This document shows, piece by piece, positions 40,844 through 48,869 of a DNA stretch of 60,438 bases. Below the pieces are notes generated by a model. That model ran no database searches and was not told where the DNA came from. It saw only the letters and a list, made by a program, of their open reading frames with translations. A program made the translations under genes and the position numbers. Position 1 is the first letter of the stretch. Every line of letters begins with the position of its first letter. The stretch is taken from the NCBI RefSeq assembly GCF_002150765.1, contig NZ_MUYM01000048.1, forward strand, positions 1 through 60,438, in the 5' to 3' direction. This DNA comes from Lentzea kentuckyensis (lineage in GTDB: Bacteria; Actinomycetota; Actinomycetes; Mycobacteriales; Pseudonocardiaceae).

Positions 40844-42237
40844 CCGCGTACGCCAAGGGGTTCCGGACGCTGCCGGAGGAACGGCACGTCGAGTCGCTGC
40901 CGGTGCGCGGCCGGATCCCGGACTGGCTCGACGGCACGCTGATCCGCAACGGCCCCGCGTGTTTCGAGGACACCCGCCCCGCGCTGCGGCACTGGTTCGA
41001 CGGACTCGCGATGGTGCACGCGTTCACGTTCAGCGGCTCACGCGTCTCCTACCGCAACAAGTACCTGGAGAGCAGCGCGCGGAGGTCGGTCGCCGCGACG
41101 GGAGTGTTGCGGCACAGCCAGTTCGCGACCGATCCCTGCGGGAGCTACTTCGGCAGGGTCTTCTCGTTCTTCCTCCGGCGCGCCAAGGTGCCGAACGCCA
41201 ACGTCAACGTCGCGCTGATCGGCGGCAGGACCCTCGCGCTCACCGAGGTGCCGCTCGCCGTCCAGTTCGATCCCACCACGCTGCGGACCGTGGGCGTCAC
41301 ACCGCTCGGTGACCGGGAAACGAGGCACGCGACAGCCCATCCCCACGTCGATCCGGAAACCGGTGACGCGATCACGTTCGCGCTGAAGTTCGGCAAGAAC
41401 AGCGAGTACCGCGTCTACCGGCACGGCACGCACAGCTCGTCGCCGGAACTGGTGTGCGCGATCCCGTGGCAGTTGCCGGGGTACGTGCACAGCTTCGCGA
41501 TCACCGCCAGGCACGTGGTGCTCGTCGTGTTCCCGTTCGTCGTCGATCCGCTCACACTCCTGTTGCGCCGCAAGCCGTTCATCGAGAACTACCGCTGGCG
41601 TCCCGACCTGGGCACCGGGATCGTGGTCGTCGAGACCAAGACGGGGCGGGTGGTCGGGCGGCACACGACCGAACCGTTCTTCTGCTTCCACCACGTCAAC
41701 GCGTGGGAGGAAGGCGACGACATCGTGTTCGACCTCTGCGCGTACGACGACGCCTCGGTGATCGACAGTCTTTATCTGGACCGGCTGACGACGACCGGTG
41801 GCGTCCCGCTCGCTCACCCCCGGCGCTACCGGGTGCGGGACGGCCGGATCTCGTTCCGCCAGCTCGGCTCGGCGTCACTCGAGCTCCCGCGGATCAACCA
41901 CGCGGCGACGCACACCCGTCCGCACTCCTACTGCTACGGCGTCGGTTCACGCGCGGAGGACGGCAGGGACTTCCTCGACCAGCTGGTCAAGCTCGACACC
42001 CGCACCGGCGTCGCCACGACCTGGTACGAGCCGGGCCGATATCCGGGCGAACCGGTGTTCGTGGCGGCACCGGAGGGCTCCGCCGAGGACGCGGGCGTGC
42101 TCCTGTCGGTCGTGCTCGATCCCGGGCAGAACCGCTCGTTCCTGCTCGTGCTGGACGCGGCGTCGTTGCGCGAGATCGGCCGCGTGGTCGTACCGCACGC
42201 GATCCCGTTCGGCTTCCACGGTCTCTACACCACCTGA
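40840..42237 (+). CDS. Carotenoid oxygenase family protein (RPE65/CCD type)
   Basis: 465 residues. The four iron-binding histidines of the seven-bladed propeller family are recognisable in ATAHPHVDPETGD, GYVHSFAIT, FCFHHVNAWEE and the C-terminal IPFGFHGLY. The start PDWLDGTLIRNGPACFED is also typical. Members cleave carotenoids, apocarotenoids, stilbenes or lignin fragments with oxygen. There is no signal peptide, so it is cytoplasmic, unlike the two exported proteins before it. ATG 40840 overlaps the M28-like stop by four bases. A MetE-like gene follows after 24 bases. Confidence 0.93.
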   Translation: MTAYAKGFRTLPEERHVESLPVRGRIPDWLDGTLIRNGPACFEDTRPALRHWFDGLAMVHAFTFSGSRVSYRNKYLESSARRSVAATGVLRHSQFATDPCGSYFGRVFSFFLRRAKVPNANVNVALIGGRTLALTEVPLAVQFDPTTLRTVGVTPLGDRETRHATAHPHVDPETGDAITFALKFGKNSEYRVYRHGTHSSSPELVCAIPWQLPGYVHSFAITARHVVLVVFPFVVDPLTLLLRRKPFIENYRWRPDLGTGIVVVETKTGRVVGRHTTEPFFCFHHVNAWEEGDDIVFDLCAYDDASVIDSLYLDRLTTTGGVPLAHPRRYRVRDGRISFRQLGSASLELPRINHAATHTRPHSYCYGVGSRAEDGRDFLDQLVKLDTRTGVATTWYEPGRYPGEPVFVAAPEGSAEDAGVLLSVVLDPGQNRSFLLVLDAASLREIGRVVVPHAIPFGFHGLYTT

Positions 42238-42261
42238 GAAATCACAACCCCGGGAGTCAGC

Positions 42262-43314
42262 GTGGCCATTCCAACCGAACCGATCGGCAGCATCCCGCGT
42301 CCTGACTACCTGCTCGACGCACTGTCCGGAAAGGCCGGTGCGGACGAGCTGGAACAGTTGGTGGACAAGGCGACCGCCGAGACGATCGCCAGGTTCGCGG
42401 AGACGGGATCGACGGTGATCACCGACGGCGAGCAGGGCAAGCCGAGCTTCGTGACCTATCCGCTCGCCGGCGGCGACCGGCTCGACGGTGAAGGCCCGAT
42501 CATCCCGTTCGCCGACGGCCACACCCGTCAGCTCCCCCGCCTCACCGGCGGGCCGTTCCGCTACACCGGCCACGCGCACACCTATCTGCGGAAGGCGTTG
42601 GCACGCACCGATCTCGCCGTCAAACAACCGGTGATCGCCCCGTCCGCGCTGAGCCTCATCTACCCCGCCGACGGCATCGACGGCTACCCGCGCGAGGAGT
42701 TCCTCACGGACCTGACGAACGAGTGCGAGGCCGACATCCGAGCCTGCCTGGACGGCGGCGCGGCGTCGGTCCAGCTCGACTTCACCGAGGGCCGGCTCTC
42801 GATCAAGCTCGACCCGTCGAAGGGTGTGCTGCGCCAGTTCGTCGAGCTCAACAACCTGGTGCTGGACCGCTTCTCGCCGACCGAACGGCAACGCATCGGC
42901 GTGCACACCTGTCCTGGCGGCGACCAGGACTCGACCCACAGCCTCGACGTCGACTACGCCGAACTCCTGCCGGACCTGTTCTCCCTCAACGCGGGCAGGT
43001 TCTACGTCCAGCTCGCCAGCGAACCCGACCGCGGGCACGTGCTGGCGGCCGTCAAGGCCAGCTCGCGCCCGGACCAGACCATCTTCATCGGCGTGACCGA
43101 CCCGATCGACCCGAGGATCGAGACGCCGCAGGAAGTGCGCGACCGGGTGCTCGAAGCGGCGGAGTACATCTCGCCCGAGCGGCTGGGCACCTGCGACGAC
43201 TGCGGGTTCGCCCCGTTCGCGGACGACCGCTCGACGTCCCGCGACACGGCGTTCGCGAAGATCGCGGCCAGGGTCGAGGGCACCAGGCTGGCCGCGGAGG
43301 TGCTCGGCGTCTGA
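42262..43314 (+). CDS. Cobalamin-independent methionine synthase-like (MetE C-terminal domain) protein
   Basis: 350 residues corresponding to only the C-terminal catalytic half of MetE. The zinc site is visible as GVHTCPGG (His, Cys) and CDDCGFAPF near the end, with Glu/Asp-rich QLDFTEGRL between. Short 'MetE-II' proteins of this type act as methyltransferases on homocysteine or other thiols, or in demethylation. GTG 42262 follows GGGAG. As last gene behind the carotenoid oxygenase, it could accept methyl groups from methoxylated aromatics (inference). A strong terminator follows. Confidence 0.88.
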   Translation: MAIPTEPIGSIPRPDYLLDALSGKAGADELEQLVDKATAETIARFAETGSTVITDGEQGKPSFVTYPLAGGDRLDGEGPIIPFADGHTRQLPRLTGGPFRYTGHAHTYLRKALARTDLAVKQPVIAPSALSLIYPADGIDGYPREEFLTDLTNECEADIRACLDGGAASVQLDFTEGRLSIKLDPSKGVLRQFVELNNLVLDRFSPTERQRIGVHTCPGGDQDSTHSLDVDYAELLPDLFSLNAGRFYVQLASEPDRGHVLAAVKASSRPDQTIFIGVTDPIDPRIETPQEVRDRVLEAAEYISPERLGTCDDCGFAPFADDRSTSRDTAFAKIAARVEGTRLAAEVLGV

Positions 43315-43331
43315 CCGCGACCAGGGCGCAG

Positions 43332-43367
43332 GCACCGGGTGAGGGCCGCGCAGCCCTCACCCGGTGC
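43332..43367. terminator. Strong bidirectional terminator
   Basis: Perfect 15-bp arms, GCACCGGGTGAGGGC (43332-43346) and GCCCTCACCCGGTGC (43353-43367), with a six-base loop. It separates the stops of the MetE-like gene (plus) and the sialidase gene (minus). Confidence 0.9.
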
Positions 43368-43369
43368 GA

Positions 43370-46300
43370 TCACGAGGCGTTGCTGAAGGGCAGGTGCACG
43401 GCGGTCACCGGGCCGAGGTCGGCGTTGCCGGTCAGCTCGGCGTCGGTGAGCGCCCGGCGGTGGACGCGGAACTCGTCCAACGTCCCCTTGAACCGGTTGG
43501 TGCCGTCGGGCTTGCTCCCGAGCCGGATGCCGTCCACGGCGAACGTGTCCCCGTAGGTCAGCGATCCGGCGACCGGGCCGTTCGACCGGTTGCCGTCCAC
43601 CAGCAGCTCCACCGTGGTGCCGGACCGCCGGACCGTGACCAGATGCCAGGCGTTGTCACCGAATCCGGCGGACGCCGACGGGTCGGGCACGGACATCTCG
43701 TAGGAGCCGGTGTCGGTCTGGACGTAACCGTAGAAGCGGTCCTGGCCGGGCTGGGCGCGCAGCCAGATGGACCGCTCGGTGGCGCCCGTGCCGTAACCCC
43801 AGAAGATGACCTGGTCTGCGGTCGTGGCGGTGGCGGAGTACTTCACCCACGTCGAGATGGTGAAGTCGCCGCCGGCCAGGGCGACGCTCGGGCGACAGGG
43901 CAGGTAGGCCTCGTCGTCCGTGCCGTCGAACTGCAGGCCGGTGCCGTAGCGGCCGGCGACGACCGCGGGCGTGCCGAGCACCCTGGCGTTGACGCAGTGC
44001 ACCGAGGCGTCCGGCGTCTGCGGGCCGGTCACCGGGTCCGCGACGTCGTGCGCCTGGGTGTTCTGGCCGTCGAACGTCCACCACAACGCGGGATCGGCCG
44101 GAAAACGACCGGTGGCCGCGGTGTCGAGCTCCGCGCCGGTCAACGCCCGGTGGTACAGCCGGAAGTCGTCCAGCGAGCCCTGCAGCACGTCGGTACCGTC
44201 CATCTTGGACCCGAGCCGCAGGCCCCTGATGCCGTCTGCCTGGTCGGCGCTCACCGATCCGGTCAGACCTGTTGCCGTGGCTGGGGTACCGCCGTCCACG
44301 CTGAGCTGGACCTGACCGCCGGTGCGGGTCAGGGCGAGCAGGTGCCAGGCGTTGTCACCGAACGCCGTCCGGCCTGCGGTGTCCGGCAGCGCGACGCTCA
44401 CCGAGCCGGCCGGGGTCTCCAGCCAGGCGAGCAGCCGGTCCTGGCCCGGTTGTGCCCGCACCCAGACCGAACGTTTGCCGGACGTCGTGCCGTAAGCCCA
44501 GAGCAGCGCCTGGTTCGGACTGCTCGACGTGGCGCTGTACTTGAACCAGGCGGCCATCGTGAAGTCACCCGATCCGAGATCCAGCGTCTGCGAGAAAGGC
44601 GTTTCCACCCCGGGGTGCGCCGAGTCGATCTTCAGCGCCCTGCCGGTCTCGGTGCGCCCGGCGTCCGACTGGATTCCGCCGAGCACGGCGGCGGTCGCGC
44701 AGTTGCCGGAGACGTCCTCGGCGATCGGTGTCGTCGTGCGGGTGGGCACGACCGCGCCGTCGACCTTGGTCATCGCGAGGCTCAGGACGCGGGTGCCGGA
44801 GCGGGTCAGCGCGACGTTCCTGATGCGACCGGCCAACGCGTCGCTGACGCCGGTGTCCTGCTTGGCACCCAGGCGAATGCCGGTCACACCGCCGCTGACA
44901 GCGCCCGCGATGCCCTGAGCGGTCGCCGACGCCGTGCCCACGGTGAGCCGCAGCTGGCCACCGGTCCGCACGACGGTCAGCTGACGCCAGGCGTTGTCGC
45001 CGAACGCGACCGTGGCGCTGCTGTCCTTCACGGACGCGGTCGCGCCGCCATCGGAGCCCTGCACCCAGGCGGTGACCTGGTCGTCACCGGGTTGCAGGCG
45101 CACCCAGACCTGCGGGATGCCGGCACCTGTCCCATAGCCCCAGAACAGCACCTGGTCGCGGGTCGAAGCCGTGGCCTGGTACCGGAACTGCAGTGACAGC
45201 GTGAAGTCACCACCGCCGGGGTCGATCGTGCGCGAGTACGGCACGTCCGCGTAGTCGCCGGTGCCGTCGAGCAGCAACCCGTCGTTGATCGTCGCGTTTC
45301 CCCTGAGGTACGCGTCGTTCGCCTCGGGCGTGCTGTCCGGAGTGGTCGGTCCGGCGGCCTGGGCGGGCTGACCCGACGGTGTTCCGGTGGTCGTGCCCGG
45401 CAGACCGAGCTGCGCCGCGGTGAACCTGGTGAAGCGGATCTCGTCGGCGGAGAACGTGGTCCCGCCCTCGTACAGCAGGCCGATCTCGCCGCCGGTCAGC
45501 TCGGCGATGTCGGAGTAGCCGGAGCGGTCGCCGGTGACCAGGCCGTTGGGCGCGGCGGCCCAGGTGGTGCCGCGGTCGGTGGAGTACCGGATCCGCATCT
45601 GCTTGCGGTCCTGGGGGTCCGCGGGCGCCGAGAAGATCAGCACGTCACCGGGGGTGGTGCGGTAGGTCTGTTCCAGCGCCAGGACCGCGCCCTGCACGTT
45701 CGGCGTGACCAGGGACGGCACCAGGGAGAACTTCGGCATCGTGGTGCCGCCGTCGGTGCTGACCGCCCTCGCCCGGTGGTCGCTGTCGTCGACCTCGTTG
45801 CGCGCTCCGGCGTACAGCGAGCCGTCCGGCAGCTCGGTCACCACGATCTCGCCGGGACTCAGCACACCGTCCACATAGGAGTTCTCGGTCTTGCTGGCCT
45901 GCCAGGTCTCGCCGTGGTCGTCGCTGTAGAGCACACCGGCGAGCACGGTCCCGGCGGACGGCTTATGGTGCGCGCCCACGATCAGCCGGCCCGCGTGGGC
46001 ACCGTGTTCGAGCTGGATGCCGTGTGCGGGGCCGGTGGCGAACCAGCCGTCGTTGGTGCCGTCCATGCTGGCGCCCAACGGTTTCGGCGCGGTCCAGGTC
46101 AGGCCGTCGTCGGCGCTCTGCTGGATCCACGGCAGCCGCTTGCCGGTCGGCGTCGCCTCGTTGGACGTGGTGACCAGCAGGATCTTCCCGGTCGTCCGGT
46201 CGACCACCGGGACCGGGTTGCCGCGGGTGAACGGCGCGAACGGATCGGCTGGCGTGCCCTGGGCGACCACGCGGATCGGGCCCCAGGTCCGGCCGTCGTT

Positions 46301-46573
46301 GGTGGACCGGCGCACGACCAGGTCGATGTCACCGCGATCCGCGCACGTGGCCGACTTGCGGGCCTCCGCGAACGCCAGCAGCGTGCCGGACGCGGTCCGG
46401 GAGAGTGCGGGAATCCGGAAGCAGCCGTACCCGTTGGTGCCACCGCGGTACAGCACCTGGTGCGCGCCGACCACGCTGACGCCGCTGGCCGCCGCGGTCG
46501 GAGCCGAGATGGGAATCAGGAGAAGAACTAGCAGAAGAACGCGCAGTGACCGCACGTTTGCCCCCATGTCCAC
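43370..46573 (-). CDS. Secreted exo-alpha-sialidase (GH33) with three LamG modules
   Basis: 1067 residues. After a signal peptide ending near TAAA, the sialidase propeller (about 35-395) has CFRIPALSRT (the RIP arginine), Asp boxes STNDGRTW, SADDGLTW, SDDHGETW and STDRGTTW, and the late Arg/Tyr region RSGYSDIAEL. It releases terminal sialic acids. Three LamG (concanavalin-like) modules follow (about 440-600, 650-810, 890-1060), each with a 'GGDFTxxxxxxY.ATxxxxDQ' strand, so they arose by duplication. GTG 46573 or ATG 46567 may be the start; neither has a clear ribosome site and a 14-bp-stem hairpin ends six bases upstream. Confidence 0.92.
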   Translation of the reverse strand: MDMGANVRSLRVLLLVLLLIPISAPTAAASGVSVVGAHQVLYRGGTNGYGCFRIPALSRTASGTLLAFAEARKSATCADRGDIDLVVRRSTNDGRTWGPIRVVAQGTPADPFAPFTRGNPVPVVDRTTGKILLVTTSNEATPTGKRLPWIQQSADDGLTWTAPKPLGASMDGTNDGWFATGPAHGIQLEHGAHAGRLIVGAHHKPSAGTVLAGVLYSDDHGETWQASKTENSYVDGVLSPGEIVVTELPDGSLYAGARNEVDDSDHRARAVSTDGGTTMPKFSLVPSLVTPNVQGAVLALEQTYRTTPGDVLIFSAPADPQDRKQMRIRYSTDRGTTWAAAPNGLVTGDRSGYSDIAELTGGEIGLLYEGGTTFSADEIRFTRFTAAQLGLPGTTTGTPSGQPAQAAGPTTPDSTPEANDAYLRGNATINDGLLLDGTGDYADVPYSRTIDPGGGDFTLSLQFRYQATASTRDQVLFWGYGTGAGIPQVWVRLQPGDDQVTAWVQGSDGGATASVKDSSATVAFGDNAWRQLTVVRTGGQLRLTVGTASATAQGIAGAVSGGVTGIRLGAKQDTGVSDALAGRIRNVALTRSGTRVLSLAMTKVDGAVVPTRTTTPIAEDVSGNCATAAVLGGIQSDAGRTETGRALKIDSAHPGVETPFSQTLDLGSGDFTMAAWFKYSATSSSPNQALLWAYGTTSGKRSVWVRAQPGQDRLLAWLETPAGSVSVALPDTAGRTAFGDNAWHLLALTRTGGQVQLSVDGGTPATATGLTGSVSADQADGIRGLRLGSKMDGTDVLQGSLDDFRLYHRALTGAELDTAATGRFPADPALWWTFDGQNTQAHDVADPVTGPQTPDASVHCVNARVLGTPAVVAGRYGTGLQFDGTDDEAYLPCRPSVALAGGDFTISTWVKYSATATTADQVIFWGYGTGATERSIWLRAQPGQDRFYGYVQTDTGSYEMSVPDPSASAGFGDNAWHLVTVRRSGTTVELLVDGNRSNGPVAGSLTYGDTFAVDGIRLGSKPDGTNRFKGTLDEFRVHRRALTDAELTGNADLGPVTAVHLPFSNAS

Positions 46574-46578
46574 GAGAA

Positions 46579-46607
46579 AGCGGGGCCAGGCCAGGCCTGA
46601 CCCCGCT
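46579..46607 (-). terminator. Hairpin between the propeller-protein and sialidase genes
   Basis: Stem arms of 14 bp with one mismatch (AGCGGGG-x-CAGGCC against GGCCTG-x-CCCCGCT) and a tiny loop. It follows the stop at 46622 by 15 bases and precedes the sialidase start by six, so it may terminate the upstream message or limit expression of the sialidase. Confidence 0.7.
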
Positions 46608-46621
46608 GCGCTGTCAGCTGG

Positions 46622-48856
46622 TCACTTCCGGGAGTAGAAGCGCGGAACGCCGTTGATGGTGATGAAGCCGAACATGATGGTCTGACCGTTGGAGTTGAGG
46701 AAGGTCATCGTGGTCGGATCGCTCGACGCGGGGTCGGTGTTGCCGGTACCGGCGATCAGTTCCCGGTCGCCCCACGTGTTGCTGCCGGTCGTGGTCTCGT
46801 AGAACCGGTAGATCTCGTTGTCGGTTCCCCGGTACGCCACGGCGATCCGGCTCGAGCCAGGGTCCTTCACGGCCGCGGGCGCGCCCGCGGTGAGACCGGC
46901 GTTGATCGCCTGCCACTCGGTCGGCCACGCACCGCTCTGGTCCTGCAGCTTCGTCTGAACCAGGCCGTCGGCACCACGTACGAACAGCTGCGGCACGAAA
47001 CCGGGCCGCAACACCACGGCGGGCTTGCCGTTGAGCCCCTGACCACCGAGGTCGGTCCAGCCGGACAGGCCACCGTCGTCGTAGTACTGCATCGTCTTCA
47101 CCGCACCGGCGCCGTTGACACCGAAGATCCGCACGCCGCCCTGCACCTCGACGGCACGGACCGTGCCGGGCACGAGGTCCTGGTCACCCAGGCCGCGCCA
47201 GAACGGAACGGAGCCGGTCTGCGCGTACGCCCACAGCTTGCCCTCGCTGTCGGAAGCGAACAGCACGACCGTACCGCCGCCGAGCTTGGCGACCTCCGGC
47301 GGTGCGGCCATGGAACCGCCCAGGTCCGCCCACGGGTCCCAGCTCGGGGTGTCCAGACCGGTCTGCGTGCGCGACCACACGGCACCGTTGGGCCGCAGGG
47401 CGAAGATCCGCATCTGCCCGCTGGACAGCTGGGTGATGGCCGGCTGGCCGGTGAAGGACTGCCCTTCGGACAGCACCGTCCACGTGACGGAACCTTCGAC
47501 GTCCACCTGGGTCTGCTTGCCCCAGCGGATGTCGCCGCCGTCGTCCACGTAGGTGTGGTGCAGGATGCCCGCGGGTGCCTCGCCCACCGGAGCGGCCATC
47601 GTCATGGACATCTTGGAGTCCTGCTCGATCGGCACGGCCGGTGCCGGGTCGGCGAACCAGCCCTGCAGGTCCACGATCACGTGCGCGGGCTTCGAACTGC
47701 CGTTGCGGATGCGGATCTTGCCGTCGGTGCCCGGCTTGAGCACGATCATGTTGCCGCGCCAGACGTCCGCCTTGAAGTCCATCACGGACACCGCGGGTTC
47801 GGTCTGCCCCACCGGCCACGCCTTGAGGTAGCCGGCGGCCTCCGGGGTGACGATCAGGTTGACGGCCGCGCCCGCGACGCCCTGCGTGGCCATCCCGGTG
47901 ATCCCGCCGACCTGGACGTCGACCGTGGCGTTCGCCGCGAGCGGCGCGCCGTTGCCCGCCGTCCTGGTGTTGATCAGGCGCTTGGTCAGCTCACGCCATC
48001 CCGCGCCCTGGTTGGACACCTTGCCGAAGTAGCCCTCGGCGGTGACGACCAGGTTGATCGCGTCCGGGCCGTTGTTGCGAATGGTCGCCTTGCCGTCGGT
48101 CGACAGGGCGAGCACCGCACCGGACTGGGTCGATCCCGCCTCGAAGTTGAACACCGTGCGGTTGACCGAGGTCCCGGGCCCGGCGGCGAGGTAGCCGTCC
48201 GCGGGCGCGCCCGGCACCAGCAGGTTCACCTTCGCCGCGGCGGCACCGGCCGGGATCACGCCGCCGGTCAGCGTCACCGTGCGGCTGCCGCCGGCCGGGA
48301 TGGTGCCGGTCGTGGTGCCGGTGCCGTTGCGGGTGTCGACCACCCTGGTGTGGTTCACCGGGACGAAGCCGCCGCCGGTCGCACCCTGGGCACTGGTGAA
48401 GTAGCCCTGGACCTCGGCGACCATGTGGGTCTTGCCGGACGCGTTGTAGATCGACACCTTGCCCTGCGCGCCGACCTCGACCACGGCGGTGTTGGAGATC
48501 TGCTCACCCACGCCCGCCGAGATCATCGTGGTGCCCGGCCGGGTCTGGCCGGCCGGCCACGCCACGGCCCACGTCGCCTCGGTCGGCTTGAGCAGCCCGA
48601 TGCGCAGCACCACCGAGCCGACGCCGGTCGTGGGCACCGCTCCCCCGGTGACCGTGAACGTGGTCGTGCTGGCCTCGCCGCGTTCCCCGGTCGCACCGAC
48701 ACCGGTCAGGGTGTTCAGCACCACCGGTGACGACGGGACCGGGACGTAGTCGCCGCCCTTGCCCGCCGCGTCGGCGTGCGCTGCCTGCGTCCCGGCGAGG
48801 GGCAACACCGTCGCGACCAGGACGGCCGCCAGGGTGGCTCTCAGTGTTCTCAACAC
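46622..48856 (-). CDS. Secreted protein with three beta repeats and a tectonin-like propeller
   Basis: 744 residues with a signal peptide ending near AHA. Residues about 37-405 contain three repeats of 120-130 residues, each opening with a '(V/I)(V/L/I)(D/N)T(R/L)' strand (VVLNTLTG, VVDTRNGTG, LINTRTAGNG) and closing with 'xxGYF' or 'QGWF'. Residues about 420-744 have W-DLGG-type blades (WDPWADLGGS, WRGLGDQD, WTDLGGQGLNGKP) like tectonin or PLL lectin propellers. No catalytic motif is seen. The GTG at 48856 starts 13 bases after the RHS stop, within the same transcript. It may bind glycans or anchor the RHS product. Confidence 0.8.
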   Translation of the reverse strand: MLRTLRATLAAVLVATVLPLAGTQAAHADAAGKGGDYVPVPSSPVVLNTLTGVGATGERGEASTTTFTVTGGAVPTTGVGSVVLRIGLLKPTEATWAVAWPAGQTRPGTTMISAGVGEQISNTAVVEVGAQGKVSIYNASGKTHMVAEVQGYFTSAQGATGGGFVPVNHTRVVDTRNGTGTTTGTIPAGGSRTVTLTGGVIPAGAAAAKVNLLVPGAPADGYLAAGPGTSVNRTVFNFEAGSTQSGAVLALSTDGKATIRNNGPDAINLVVTAEGYFGKVSNQGAGWRELTKRLINTRTAGNGAPLAANATVDVQVGGITGMATQGVAGAAVNLIVTPEAAGYLKAWPVGQTEPAVSVMDFKADVWRGNMIVLKPGTDGKIRIRNGSSKPAHVIVDLQGWFADPAPAVPIEQDSKMSMTMAAPVGEAPAGILHHTYVDDGGDIRWGKQTQVDVEGSVTWTVLSEGQSFTGQPAITQLSSGQMRIFALRPNGAVWSRTQTGLDTPSWDPWADLGGSMAAPPEVAKLGGGTVVLFASDSEGKLWAYAQTGSVPFWRGLGDQDLVPGTVRAVEVQGGVRIFGVNGAGAVKTMQYYDDGGLSGWTDLGGQGLNGKPAVVLRPGFVPQLFVRGADGLVQTKLQDQSGAWPTEWQAINAGLTAGAPAAVKDPGSSRIAVAYRGTDNEIYRFYETTTGSNTWGDRELIAGTGNTDPASSDPTTMTFLNSNGQTIMFGFITINGVPRFYSRK

Positions 48857-48869
48857 GGATTCACTCTCT

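Noticed and set aside
46622..48856. Immunity protein for the RHS nuclease
   Set aside because: It is 744 residues long with a signal peptide and propeller repeats, unlike small cytoplasmic immunity proteins.
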